A stretch of 64,000 nt of DNA, taken from NCBI RefSeq assembly GCF_001005295.1, contig NZ_LBMK01000001.1, positions 86,595 through 150,594 of the forward strand. The letters run 5' to 3'. The translations under genes and the position numbers were made by a program. This DNA is from Streptomyces yangpuensis. Its GTDB lineage: Bacteria; Actinomycetota; Actinomycetes; Streptomycetales; Streptomycetaceae. A model generated the notes under the pieces. It was not told the origin of the DNA. It made no database searches and saw only the letters and a program-made list of their open reading frames with translations. Below, one piece after another: positions 9,683 through 17,643 of this stretch. Positions within the stretch are counted from its first letter, which is position 1. Every line of letters begins with the position of its first letter.

Positions 9683-10423
9683 ATGAGTACCGACCAGCCG
9701 CCGCCGGGCCAGCCGCCCGAGGAGGACCCGTTCCTCAAGAAGCCCCAGGAGCCGACGCCCCCGGCGAGCGGTTCGCCGTACGGGCCGCCGCCCCCCGGAA
9801 GCGGCGGCCCGCCCCCTCCGCCCCCGGGAGGCCCGGGCTCCGGCGGCGGTGGGGGATACCCGCCCCCTCCGCCCCCGTACGGCGGCGGAGGCGACCCGTA
9901 CGGCGGCAGCGGCGGCTACGGCATGCCCGACCCGCTCGCCGGCATGCCCCCGCTCGCCGACTTCGGCAAGCGGCTCGCCGCGCGCATCATCGACGTGGTG
10001 ATCGTCGCCGTCCCGCTGTTCCTCATCCAGCTGGCCTTCGGCACGAACCGCTACACGGTCGAGACCGACCGGGGCGAGGACGTCAGCGAGGTCTTCACCA
10101 AGTCGTACAGCGGCAGCGGGCTGCTGATGACCCTGATCTCGATCGTCGCGTACCTCGGCTACGACTGGTGGTTCACCAAGAAGGACGGCCGCACGGTCGG
10201 CAAGAAGGCGATGGGCCTGCGCGTCGCCATGCTCAACGACGGCACCGTGCCGGAGTCCGGCGCGGCCCTGACCCGGGCCGCCGTGCTCTGGCTGCCGACG
10301 CTGATCTGCTGCTTCTGCCTGTGGCCCATCGCGCTGATCATCTCGATCCTGGTCGACAAGCCCTACAAGCAGGGCCTGCACGACAAGGCCGCCAAGACCG
10401 TGGTGGTCCAGGCGGCGACCTAG
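9683..10423 (+). CDS. RDD family membrane protein
   Basis: A 246-residue protein with a Pro/Gly-rich cytoplasmic N-terminus (residues 1-85, many PPP and GGGG runs) and an RDD domain. It starts LADFGKRLAARIIDVVIVAVPLFLIQLAFG, then LLMTLISIVAYLGYDWWFTKKDGRTVGKKAMGLRV, and ends YKQGLHDKAAKTVVVQ, the usual RDD closing signature. Three to four membrane helices are visible. The ATG at 9683 gives MSTDQPPPGQPPEEDPF; the upstream in-frame part is not conserved-looking. It follows the DUF2510-RDD gene by 78 bp and ends at a strong terminator. Confidence 0.9.
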   Translation: MSTDQPPPGQPPEEDPFLKKPQEPTPPASGSPYGPPPPGSGGPPPPPPGGPGSGGGGGYPPPPPPYGGGGDPYGGSGGYGMPDPLAGMPPLADFGKRLAARIIDVVIVAVPLFLIQLAFGTNRYTVETDRGEDVSEVFTKSYSGSGLLMTLISIVAYLGYDWWFTKKDGRTVGKKAMGLRVAMLNDGTVPESGAALTRAAVLWLPTLICCFCLWPIALIISILVDKPYKQGLHDKAAKTVVVQAAT

Positions 10424-10437
10424 CCGCACGCAGGCGA

Positions 10438-10480
10438 GCGACGCGGGCGGCCTCCCCCCGAGGGAGGCCGCCCGCGTCGC
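10438..10480. terminator. Bidirectional terminator
   Basis: A 19-bp stem (10438-10456 with 10462-10480, including GCGGGCGGCC / GGCCGCCCGC) with a 5-nt loop, placed between two convergent genes. Among the strongest hairpins in the window. Confidence 0.85.
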
Positions 10481-10505
10481 GTCGTGCCCGCGCCGGGGCG
10501 AAGGA

Positions 10506-10802
10506 TCAGTGGTGGACGGGGTGTTCGGCCGAGGCCGTCCGCGGTTCGGGCGCTCGCGCGCCCGGCGCCGCCTCCGCGGCGGACGCGGCCGGCGCGGAGG
10601 CCCCCGCACGCGCCGCGTGGCGGCCGCGGCGCTTCGGAACGGGCACGGTGAGGGCGACGAGCAGGCCCAGGGCGAGCGCGGCGGCGGAGATGACCGCAAC
10701 GCCGAGCCCGGTGCTCGTCTGCGAGAGCAGCAGCATGGCGATCGTCGACACGATGACCGTGGCGGACCCGTACGCGAGCTGTGCGGCAGTCGGACGCGGC
10801 AT
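10506..10802 (-). CDS. Small two-helix membrane protein
   Basis: A 98-residue hypothetical protein. It has two hydrophobic segments (YGSATVIVSTIAMLLL and GLGVAVISAAALALGLLVALTV), the basic stretch PVPKRRGRHAARAG and an Ala/Pro/Glu-rich tail ending EHPVHH. The start at MPRPTAAQLAYG (10802) was preferred over a longer frame because it begins just before the first helix and has a GAGGACGG site upstream. No family recognised. It is convergent with the RDD gene. Confidence 0.65.
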   Translation of the reverse strand: MPRPTAAQLAYGSATVIVSTIAMLLLSQTSTGLGVAVISAAALALGLLVALTVPVPKRRGRHAARAGASAPAASAAEAAPGARAPEPRTASAEHPVHH

Positions 10803-11219
10803 GGCGATATCCGTCCTCGGTGAGGGGAGGGGGAGTCGGCTCAACCAACTTCGCGCGTCAAGTGACTCCATGACGGGATGCCCGGGGCGAGCCGCCGGTA
10901 AGCGTGACCTAACACACGGTGCCGGAGCACAGGGGGCGCACGGGGTCACATTTCACGCCCCGCAGGGGGGAGAAAGGGGACGGTACGGACCCGATACAGG
11001 GTCGGGAAGGGCCCTTCGCCCCGTATGGCAGCGGAACGTCCGGATAGCGGAACTCCCTGACCGCATAGTGCAGTTGTAAGGTTCAAGTCAAGGTCTGTCT
11101 TTTCTTGCGTCTCTCCGGTCAAATGTCGTCACTTGAGACGCGCGCCGCGCGGAACCCCCCGCTCCTATGGAGAAGTTCCGAACTCAGACGCTGCGGCCGC
11201 GGGAGGGGAACGACATCAA
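10803..11219. other. 417-bp intergenic region upstream of the M6 protease
   Basis: No convincing gene. It holds the promoter areas of two divergent genes. Base composition falls between about 11050 and 11125, where the protease promoter is expected, but no firm hexamers were assigned. Small dyads such as GACCCGATACAGGGTC (near 10990) are present. A GGGAGGGG ribosome site at about 11201-11208 precedes the GTG start at 11220. Confidence 0.5.
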
Positions 11220-13634
11220 GTGACCAGCAATTCCGCCCGACGGCGTGCGATCCGCGCTGCCGCCGTCACCGTGACCATGGCCGCCTGCGCGACCAGTGCG
11301 ACCTTCTTCACCGTCACCGCGGCCCAGGCCGAGGGCAAGGCCACGGCCGCCCCGGTGGCCGACCGGCAGGACCCGACCACTCCTGCCAAGGTCGTCGAGC
11401 ACGACCTCAAGGGCCCGTTCAGCGAGCAGCAGGCGCAGCAGCGCAAGGCCGCTCTGGACCAGGTGCTCCAGGGCAAGAAGGGCGTCGAGCAGCGCGGCGC
11501 CTCCAAGGTCGTCAAGCTGGACGACAAGAAGTACGTCGAGCTCGGCCGCGAGAAGACCGACAAGATCTTCACGATCCTCGTCGAGTTCGGTGACCAGGTC
11601 GACAGCACGACCATGCACGACCCGGACGGCCCCGGCCCGAAGCCGGCCGTTCCGAAGTACGGCGGCACCCCCGGTCCGCTGCACAACACGATCGCCGAGC
11701 CCGACCGTGCCAAGGACAACAGCACGGCCTGGCGCAAGGACTTCAGCCGTCAGTACTTCCAGGACCTGTACTTCGCCACCGGTGAGGGCAAGCACTCCCT
11801 GAAGACGTACTACGAGAAGACCTCCTCGGGCCGCTACTCGGTCGAGGGCGAGGTCTCCGACTGGGTCAAGGTCCCGTACAACGAGGCCCGTTACGGCTCG
11901 AACTTCTGCGGCCAGAGCAACTGCTCCAACGTCTGGGACACCGTCAAGGACGGCGTCACGGCGTGGGTCGAGGCCCAGAAGAAGGCCGGGAAGACCGACG
12001 CCGAGATCAAGGCGAAGCTGGCCCAGTACGACGTCTGGGACCGCTACGACTTCGACGGCGACGGCAACTTCAACGAGCCCGACGGCTACATCGACCACTT
12101 CCAGATCGTCCACGCGGGCGAGGACGAGTCGGCCGGCGGCGGCGTGCAGGGCCCCGACGCCCTGTGGGCGCACCGCTGGTACGCCTACGGCACCTCCGCG
12201 GGCAAGACCGGCCCGGCCAACAACAAGGCCGGCGGCACCCAGATCGGCGACTCCGGCATCTGGGTCGGCGACTACACGATGCAGCCCGAGAACGGCGGCC
12301 TCGGCGTCTTCGCCCACGAGTACGGCCACGACCTGGGCCTGCCCGACCTCTACGACACCTCCGGTGGCGGCGAGAACGGCGTCGGCTTCTGGTCCCTGAT
12401 GTCGGCCGGCTCCTGGCTCGGCACCGGCAAGGACTCCATAGGCGACATGCCGGGCGACATGACCGCCTGGGACAAGCTCCAGCTGGGCTGGCTGAACTAC
12501 GACACGGCCAAGGCCGCGACGAAGTCCACCCACAAGCTCGGTGTGGCGGAGTTCAACACCAAGGACAAGCAGGCCCTGGTCGTCGAGCTGCCGAAGAAGA
12601 AGGTCCAGACGGACGTCGTCGCGCCCGCCGAGGGCTCCACCCAGTGGTGGAGCGGCATGGGTGACGACCTCAAGAACACCCTCACCCGCTCCGTCGACCT
12701 GACGGGCAAGTCCTCCGCCGCCCTGTCCCTCAAGGGCTGGTGGGACATCGAGGCCGACTACGACTACCTCTACACCGAGGTGTCCACGGACGGCGGTGCC
12801 AACTGGACCGCCCTCGCCGGCACCGCCGACGGCACGGCCATCCCGGTCGACGCCGCCGGCAGCCCGTCGCTCACCGGCGTCTCGGGTGCCTGGAAGAACC
12901 TGAACTTCTCGCTCGACGCCTACGCGGGCAAGAAGGTCGACCTCCGCTTCCGCTACCAGACGGACGGCGGCGCGGGCGGCAAGGGCTTCACGGGCGACGC
13001 CCTCACCATCACCGCGGACGGCTCCGCGCTGTTCACCGACGGCGCCGAGAACGGCGACAACGGCTGGACCGGCAAGGGCTTCTCGCGCATCGGCGCCAGC
13101 TTCACCAAGGAGTACGCGCAGTACTACCTGGCCGAGAACCGCCGCTACGTCAGTTACGACTCCACCCTCAAGGTGGGCCCGTACAACTTCGGCTTCGGCA
13201 ACACCCGTCCGGACTGGGTCGAGCACTACCCGTACCAGGACGGTCTGCTGATCTGGCAGTGGGACACCAGCCAGAAGGACAACAACACCAGCCAGCACCC
13301 GGGCCAGGGTCTGATCCTCCCGATCGACGCCAACGCCAAGCCCATGAAGTGGGCCGACGGCACCCTGCTGCGCAACAAGATCCAGCCGTACGACGCCACC
13401 TTCAGCGCGTACTCGACGGATGCCTTCACGCTGCACAAGAACGGCGAGTCGCTCTTCCTGAAGCCGAAGCCCGCGAACCTGGTCTTCGACGACCGCAACC
13501 CGGGCAAGTACTACTCCGACGAGAACCCGACCGGATCGGTGAAGGTCACTGACACCAACACCAAGATCAAGATCCTGAAGGAGACCTACGACGGTGAGGT
13601 CATGACCGTCGAGGTGGGTCCCTCGAAGAAGTAA
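11220..13634 (+). CDS. Secreted M6 family (immune inhibitor A-like) metalloprotease
   Basis: An 804-residue extracellular zinc protease. The N-terminus is a signal peptide (basic start, then AAAVTVTMAACATSATFFTV and an AQA cleavage-like site near residue 35), followed by a pro-region. The catalytic zinc motif is H366-E367-Y-G-H370 in VFAHEYGHDLGLPDLYD, with FWSLMSAGSWLG downstream, as in M6 peptidases. The C-terminal half contains beta-rich carbohydrate/MAM-like segments (LSLKGWWDIEADYDYLY, VDLRFRYQTDGG) and ends with an InhA-type domain (VSYDSTLKVGPYNFGFG, WVEHYPYQDGLLIWQWD). The GTG start with GGGAGGGG upstream fits better than earlier in-frame codons. Likely degrades environmental proteins or peptides during growth or development. 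Confidence 0.95.
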   Translation: MTSNSARRRAIRAAAVTVTMAACATSATFFTVTAAQAEGKATAAPVADRQDPTTPAKVVEHDLKGPFSEQQAQQRKAALDQVLQGKKGVEQRGASKVVKLDDKKYVELGREKTDKIFTILVEFGDQVDSTTMHDPDGPGPKPAVPKYGGTPGPLHNTIAEPDRAKDNSTAWRKDFSRQYFQDLYFATGEGKHSLKTYYEKTSSGRYSVEGEVSDWVKVPYNEARYGSNFCGQSNCSNVWDTVKDGVTAWVEAQKKAGKTDAEIKAKLAQYDVWDRYDFDGDGNFNEPDGYIDHFQIVHAGEDESAGGGVQGPDALWAHRWYAYGTSAGKTGPANNKAGGTQIGDSGIWVGDYTMQPENGGLGVFAHEYGHDLGLPDLYDTSGGGENGVGFWSLMSAGSWLGTGKDSIGDMPGDMTAWDKLQLGWLNYDTAKAATKSTHKLGVAEFNTKDKQALVVELPKKKVQTDVVAPAEGSTQWWSGMGDDLKNTLTRSVDLTGKSSAALSLKGWWDIEADYDYLYTEVSTDGGANWTALAGTADGTAIPVDAAGSPSLTGVSGAWKNLNFSLDAYAGKKVDLRFRYQTDGGAGGKGFTGDALTITADGSALFTDGAENGDNGWTGKGFSRIGASFTKEYAQYYLAENRRYVSYDSTLKVGPYNFGFGNTRPDWVEHYPYQDGLLIWQWDTSQKDNNTSQHPGQGLILPIDANAKPMKWADGTLLRNKIQPYDATFSAYSTDAFTLHKNGESLFLKPKPANLVFDDRNPGKYYSDENPTGSVKVTDTNTKIKILKETYDGEVMTVEVGPSKK

Positions 13635-13661
13635 TTCGGTAAAACCGCAGGTCAAAGCGTG

Positions 13662-13697
13662 ATCGGCCGTCGCCCTCTAGCGGGCGGCGGCCGATCG
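13662..13697 (+). terminator. Terminator after the M6 protease
   Basis: A 15-bp stem with one wobble pair (GATCGGCCGTCGCCC / GGGCGGCGGCCGATC) and a TCTAGC loop, 28 bp after the protease stop. Confidence 0.8.
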
Positions 13698-13747
13698 CGT
13701 TTAGATACCCCGGTACGAGGTTCTTATTGACGGGGGAGATGACCGAC

Positions 13748-14050
13748 ATGCCCGGTGGAGGTTTCGTCAGATTGCCAGGCGGCAGCGTGGTCGTTGCGCT
13801 CACGCTGCCGAGGCCGTCCGGTGAGGGCGGAAATGTCCGCGTGCTGGTGCACGCCGCGAACCGGGCCCGCGCCCTGACCAGGCTGCGGAACCTCGGGATG
13901 CGGGCGGTGTACCTGCGAGGCAACGCACAGCCGCCCACACCCGACGAGGTGACGGCCGTCCTGCACCATCCGGACGGCCTGCTGTGGCGCGGCGCGCCCG
14001 ACCGGGCCCAGGAGCTCTGGCACCCGATCCGGGCCCTGCTGGGCACGTAG
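13748..14050 (+). CDS. Small hypothetical protein
   Basis: About 100 residues, no recognised family. It begins MPGGGFVRLPGGSVVVALTL and contains VRVLVHAANRARALTRLRNLGMRAVYLRGN, a short alpha/beta pattern, then TPDEVTAVLHHPDGLLWR and the end LWHPIRALLG. The start at 13748 has a GGGGGAG site at proper spacing (13732-13738); the ATG at 13739 directly abuts that site. Preceded by a terminator and convergent with pncA. Soluble, no membrane helix. Confidence 0.7.
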   Translation: MPGGGFVRLPGGSVVVALTLPRPSGEGGNVRVLVHAANRARALTRLRNLGMRAVYLRGNAQPPTPDEVTAVLHHPDGLLWRGAPDRAQELWHPIRALLGT

Positions 14051-14099
14051 GGCCCGGGGCGGGTACGCAGGCCCGCGGCGCGGCCGTGCCCCGGCGTTC

Positions 14100-14699
14100 C
14101 TAGGACCGGGGCCCGGCCGTGCCCACGAGGGTCACGCCGGCCGCGCGGAGCTCCTCCAGGGCCCGCTCGGTGGTGTGCGGGGCCACGGCCGCCGTCAGGT
14201 CCAGCAGGACGCGCGTGGTGAAGCCCGCGCGGGCGGCGTCGAGGGCGGTGGCCCGCACACAGTGGTCGGTGGCGATGCCGACCACGTCGACCTCGCCGAC
14301 GTGCCGCTCCCGCAGCCAGGCGGCGAGGGTCTCGCCGTTCTCGTCCGCACCCTCGAAGCCGCTGTAGGCGGCCTCGTACGCGCCCTTGTCGAAGACGGCG
14401 GCGACCGCACCCGAGGCCACGGCGGGCGCGAAGTTCGGGTGGAACCCGACGCCCTCGGTGCCGGCCACGCAGTGCACCGGCCAGGAGGTCTCGTAGTCCG
14501 GCTCGGCCGGCGGGTGCGCGAAGTGCGTCCCCGGGTCGATGTGGTGGTCGCGGGTGGCGACGACGTGCCGGTACCCGGCGGTGGCCTGCCCGATCAGCTC
14601 GGTGATGGCGGCGGCGACATCGGCTCCGCCGGTGACCGCGAGGCTGCCGCCCTCGCAGAAGTCGTTCTGTACGTCGACGACGATCAGTGCGCGGTGCAT
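14100..14699 (-). CDS. pncA: Nicotinamidase (isochorismatase-like hydrolase)
   Basis: A 199-residue amidase that hydrolyses nicotinamide to nicotinate for NAD salvage. The catalytic triad of the family is visible: D9 in VVDVQNDF, K105 in FDKGAY and C147 in IATDHCV. Metal-binding residues fall in TRDHHIDPGTHF (D51, H53, H59). The length is usual for PncA. It lies on the same strand as pncB, 293 bp downstream of it, so the two consecutive enzymes of nicotinamide salvage (PncA then PncB) are neighbours, separated by a repeat-rich gap. Confidence 0.95.
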   Translation of the reverse strand: MHRALIVVDVQNDFCEGGSLAVTGGADVAAAITELIGQATAGYRHVVATRDHHIDPGTHFAHPPAEPDYETSWPVHCVAGTEGVGFHPNFAPAVASGAVAAVFDKGAYEAAYSGFEGADENGETLAAWLRERHVGEVDVVGIATDHCVRATALDAARAGFTTRVLLDLTAAVAPHTTERALEELRAAGVTLVGTAGPRS

Positions 14700-14774
14700 T
14701 TCGCGTGCCCTTCGGCTTGATGGTGTGCTGCGGGCCCTGCGGGAGGCTCTCCCCCGCCCCGCCCCTTCCCACTG

Positions 14775-14925
14775 TGCTGCACGGCGGCTGCGCCGCGTGG
14801 GGGCTCTGCCCCCGGACCCCCGCGCCTCAAACTCCCCCAGCCACCGCTGGGAGGCGCCCGAGCCAGCCCCGCCGGCGATTGAGGCGCGGGGGCTCGGGGG
14901 CCGAGCCCCCGCAACGGCGCCGCAC
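14775..14925. repeat. Dispersed GC-rich intergenic element, copy 1
   Basis: Contains CGCGCCTCAAACTCCCCC and, inverted, CAGCCCCGCCGGCGATTGAGGCGCGG, flanked by GGGGGCTCTGCCCCC-like and CTCGGGGGCCGAG dyads. The same core (GCGCCTCAAACGCCGGCGGGGCTG) occurs near 21200, 38085, 51750, 51800 and 56855. It fills the gap between pncB and pncA. Such elements are widespread between Streptomyces genes; no protein is encoded. Confidence 0.7.
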
Positions 14926-14930
14926 CGCTC

Positions 14931-14990
14931 ACGGCCGAGCGCACCCGCTCACGGCCGAGCGCACCCGCTCACGGCCGAGCGCACCCGCCG
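14931..14990. repeat. Three 20-bp direct repeats
   Basis: Three head-to-tail copies of ACGGCCGAGCGCACCCGCTC, the last with two changes at its end, lying directly at the 3' end of pncB. Confidence 0.9.
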
Positions 14991-14992
14991 GG

Positions 14993-16321
14993 TTACACGT
15001 ACTCCGTGGGGAGCACGGCTTCGCCGCGGGAGAGCTGGGTCGCGCTCAGCGGGAGGGAGGCGCGCGCCGCGCGGTGGCGGTCGCGGGCGGCCTCCAGCGG
15101 CTCGCGGGCGACCACCTCGCCGGCCTTGACCAGGTGCGTCAGCAGCTGCTGGTCGGCCAGGGCCGACGGAACCGGGCCCACGCCGATCACCTCCGCCTCC
15201 GCCACCCCGTCAGCGTCCCGCCGCCGCGCCGCCCACTTGCGGCCGCCGATGGAGGTCTTGCCCCCGGTCGACTTCTTGGCCACCGGGACCAGTGCCGCCT
15301 TCGGGTCCGCCGAGGTGGCCCGCGCCACCAGCTTGTAGACCATCGAGCACGTCGGGTGCCCGCTGCCGGTGACCAGCTGTGTGCCCACGCCGTACGCGTC
15401 CACCGGAGCCGCCGCCAGCGAGGCGATGGCGTACTCGTCCAGGTCCGAGGTGACGACGATCTTCGTCGAGGTCGCCCCCAGCTCGTCCAGCTGCTGGCGC
15501 ACCCGGTGGGCCACCAGCAGCAGGTCCCCGGAGTCGATCCGCACGGCGCCCAGGTCCGTGCCCGCCACCTCGACGGCGGTGCGCACGGCCTCGGCCACGT
15601 CGTAGGTGTCCACCAGAAGCGTGGTGCCGCGGCCCAGCGAGGCCACCTGCGCCGTGAAGGCGTCCCGCTCGCTGTCGTGGACCAGGGTGAAGGCGTGCGC
15701 GCTGGTGCCGACGGTGGGGATGCCGTACCGGAAGCCGGCCGCCAGGTCCGAGGTGGAGGTGAAGCCGCCCACGTACGCGGCCCGCGACGCGGCCACGGCC
15801 GCCAGCTCGTGCGTGCGGCGGGCGCCCATCTCGATCAGCGGCCGGTCCCCGGCCGCCGAGGACATCCGGGAGGCGGCCGCGGCGATCGCCGAGTCGTGGT
15901 TCAGGATCGACAGGATCACCGTCTCCAGCAGCACGCACTCGGCGAAGCTGCCCTCCACGCGCAGGACCGGGGAGCCGGGGAAGTAGACCTCGCCCTCCGG
16001 GTAGCCCCAGATGTCGCCGGAGAAGCGGTACGAGGCCAGCCAGTCCAGCGTCCGCATGTCGACGACGGCCCGCTCGCGCAGGAACTCCAGCACCGCGCTG
16101 TCGAAGCGGAAGTTCTCCACCGCGTCCAGCACCCGGCCGGTCCCCGCGACCACCCCGTAGCGGCGCCCCTCGGGAAGCCGCCGGGTGAACACCTCGAAGA
16201 CCGAGCGGCGGTCGGCGGTGCCGTTGGCCAGGGCGGCCTGCAACATCGTGAGCTCGTAATGGTCCGTGAAGAGCGCTGTCGACGGCACGTCCACCGGCAG
16301 GCCCAGGTCCGCAGGGTTCAT
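14993..16321 (-). CDS. pncB: Nicotinate phosphoribosyltransferase
   Basis: A 442-residue enzyme that joins nicotinate and PRPP to form NaMN in NAD salvage. Family features include TALFTDHYELTMLQAAL at the N-terminus, the region FEVFTRRLPEGRRYGVVAG, and GTSAHAFTLVHDSE, which carries the histidine expected to be phosphorylated. VRIDSGDLLLVAHRVRQQL contributes to phosphate binding, and GVGTQLVTGSGHPTCSMVYKL closes the barrel. The ATG at 16321 (MNPADLGLPVDVPS) was preferred over a start seven codons upstream. Divergent from clpS with an 80-bp gap containing palindromes; same strand as pncA. Confidence 0.95.
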   Translation of the reverse strand: MNPADLGLPVDVPSTALFTDHYELTMLQAALANGTADRRSVFEVFTRRLPEGRRYGVVAGTGRVLDAVENFRFDSAVLEFLRERAVVDMRTLDWLASYRFSGDIWGYPEGEVYFPGSPVLRVEGSFAECVLLETVILSILNHDSAIAAAASRMSSAAGDRPLIEMGARRTHELAAVAASRAAYVGGFTSTSDLAAGFRYGIPTVGTSAHAFTLVHDSERDAFTAQVASLGRGTTLLVDTYDVAEAVRTAVEVAGTDLGAVRIDSGDLLLVAHRVRQQLDELGATSTKIVVTSDLDEYAIASLAAAPVDAYGVGTQLVTGSGHPTCSMVYKLVARATSADPKAALVPVAKKSTGGKTSIGGRKWAARRRDADGVAEAEVIGVGPVPSALADQQLLTHLVKAGEVVAREPLEAARDRHRAARASLPLSATQLSRGEAVLPTEYV

Positions 16322-16339
16322 GGCGGCGATGCTAGCGCA

Positions 16340-16384
16340 CATTTCGTCAAAGTGACGAGATGTGGGTCCCGTTTGTGCAACGGG
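16340..16384. promoter_or_regulatory. Paired dyads between pncB and clpS
   Basis: CATTTCGTCA-AAG-TGACGAGATG (16340-16362, one mismatch) and CCCGTT-TGTGC-AACGGG (16368-16384) lie in the 80-bp divergent gap. One or both may be operators for pncB, or hairpins in the clpS leader. No regulator gene for NAD metabolism is adjacent. Confidence 0.4.
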
Positions 16385-16401
16385 CCCGTCACGGTGGCAG
16401 C

Positions 16402-16716
16402 ATGGGACAAGTGAGTGTTGCTCCCATTGAGATCGAACGCACTGAGTCGGCCGAAGAGACCTTCGCGGTCCCGGAACCTGACGTTCCCTGGGTGACCCTG
16501 GTGCACAACGACCCGGTCAACCTCATGAGCTACGTGGCGTACGTGTTCCAGGCGTACTTCGGATACTCGAAGGACGTCGCGCACAAGCTGATGCTCGACG
16601 TCCATCACAAGGGGCGGGCGGTCGTGTCGAGCGGCACCCGCGAGGAAATGGAGCGCGACGTGCAGGCCATGCACGGCTACGGCCTGTGGGCGACCCTCTC
16701 CCAGGACCGCACCTGA
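16402..16716 (+). CDS. clpS: ATP-dependent Clp protease adaptor ClpS
   Basis: A 104-residue adaptor that delivers N-end-rule substrates to the ClpAP/ClpCP protease. The core [28 protein letters not shown] and the following [39 protein letters not shown] are classic ClpS, including the HNDP motif of the substrate pocket. The start at 16402 ([16 protein letters not shown]) has only a weak GGTGG site; a GTG nine bases further in is an alternative. Its stop overlaps the next gene's ATG (TGATG), indicating translational coupling. Confidence 0.95.
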   Translation: MGQVSVAPIEIERTESAEETFAVPEPDVPWVTLVHNDPVNLMSYVAYVFQAYFGYSKDVAHKLMLDVHHKGRAVVSSGTREEMERDVQAMHGYGLWATLSQDRT

Positions 16717-17324
16717 TGGGCCGGACCGGGATGTTCGAGTCCCTGCAGGGCGGCGGAGCCGCCATCGCGCTGGACGAGATCGAGATCTCCATCCTGCGTT
16801 CCCTGGCCGTCCAGATGCTGGAGCTGATCGGTCCCGGCGACCCCGAGCCCGCCGAGGACGCCGATCCCCTCGCCGCACTGTTCGCCGAAGGCCCCACCGA
16901 GCCCCCGTCCGACCCGGCGCTGGCCCGGCTCTTCCCCGACGCCTACGGCTCCCCGGACGGCGCGGGCGACGAGGGCGTGGACCCGGCCGAGACCAAGGCA
17001 CGCTCGGCGGAGTTCCGCCGCTACACCGAGAACGACCTGCGCACCCGTAAGCGCGACGACGCCCTCGCCCTCGTGCGCAGCCTCGACGCGCTCACCCCGG
17101 CCGGCGACGGGGCCGCCGTGCTGGAACTGACCGGCGAGCTGCCGCTGCGCTGGCTGGGCGGGCTCAACGACCTGCGCCTGACCCTCGCCGCCCGGCTCGA
17201 CATCACCGAGGACGACGAGAGCGGGGCTCTCTTCCGGCTGCCGGACGACGACCCGCGCAAGCCCATGGTGATGGCGTACCTGTGGCTCGGCGGGCTCCAG
17301 GAGTCCTTGATCGAAACCCTCTGA
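16716..17324 (+). CDS. DUF2017 family protein
   Basis: A 202-residue protein of the DUF2017 family, found next to clpS in many actinobacteria. Recognisable parts are AIALDEIEISILRSLAVQMLELIGPG near the N-terminus, the acidic middle, and RRYTENDLRTRKRDDALALVRSLD, with the end MAYLWLGGLQESLIETL. Soluble and largely helical. It overlaps the clpS stop by one base, so the two products are probably made together; a link to ClpS-dependent proteolysis is inferred from this conserved pairing. Confidence 0.9.
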   Translation: MGRTGMFESLQGGGAAIALDEIEISILRSLAVQMLELIGPGDPEPAEDADPLAALFAEGPTEPPSDPALARLFPDAYGSPDGAGDEGVDPAETKARSAEFRRYTENDLRTRKRDDALALVRSLDALTPAGDGAAVLELTGELPLRWLGGLNDLRLTLAARLDITEDDESGALFRLPDDDPRKPMVMAYLWLGGLQESLIETL

Positions 17325-17643
17325 GGAACCTCAAGAGGGAGTCGGCGTTCGCTCAGCGGATGCTCAAATCCGGATAACGATCAGATCACCGCCATGCGGT
17401 GATCTGTCATGATCACAGGAGTTTGTCCGGAAATTTTGATGCCGTGCGCCACATTTCTCCCCCTCGGACCGTCGTAAGCCCGTGATAAATCTTCACGACC
17501 GCCGACGGGACGCCACCCATGTCTCCCGGCCCGCTTGAACCGGCAGACCGCCGGCGTGCAACTCCATCCGTATCCGGGGGGATCGAGGACCCGATCCGCA
17601 GCCGCTGAAGGCGCGGGTCGGCGTGGAGAAAGGCGCACCAGAC
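17325..17643. other. 319-bp intergenic region before the amino acid permease
   Basis: No gene seen. It contains a perfect dyad at 17382-17406 (annotated separately) and a relatively AT-rich stretch around 17400-17450, a plausible promoter area for the permease. A GGAGAAAGG-like ribosome site precedes the ATG at 17644. Confidence 0.5.
17382..17406. promoter_or_regulatory. Perfect 11-bp dyad
   Basis: CAGATCACCGC-CAT-GCGGTGATCTG, 57 bp after the DUF2017 stop and about 240 bp before the permease. It could terminate the clpS operon or act as an operator; there is no T-run. Confidence 0.5.

Noticed and set aside
11184..13655. 823-codon minus-strand open frame opposite the M6 protease
   Set aside because: A shadow: Val/Leu/Gly/Arg-rich with no motifs, while the plus strand holds a complete zinc protease.
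14700..14992. Small genes in the pncA-pncB gap
   Set aside because: Open frames consist of the dispersed element and 20-bp repeats, without ribosome sites.
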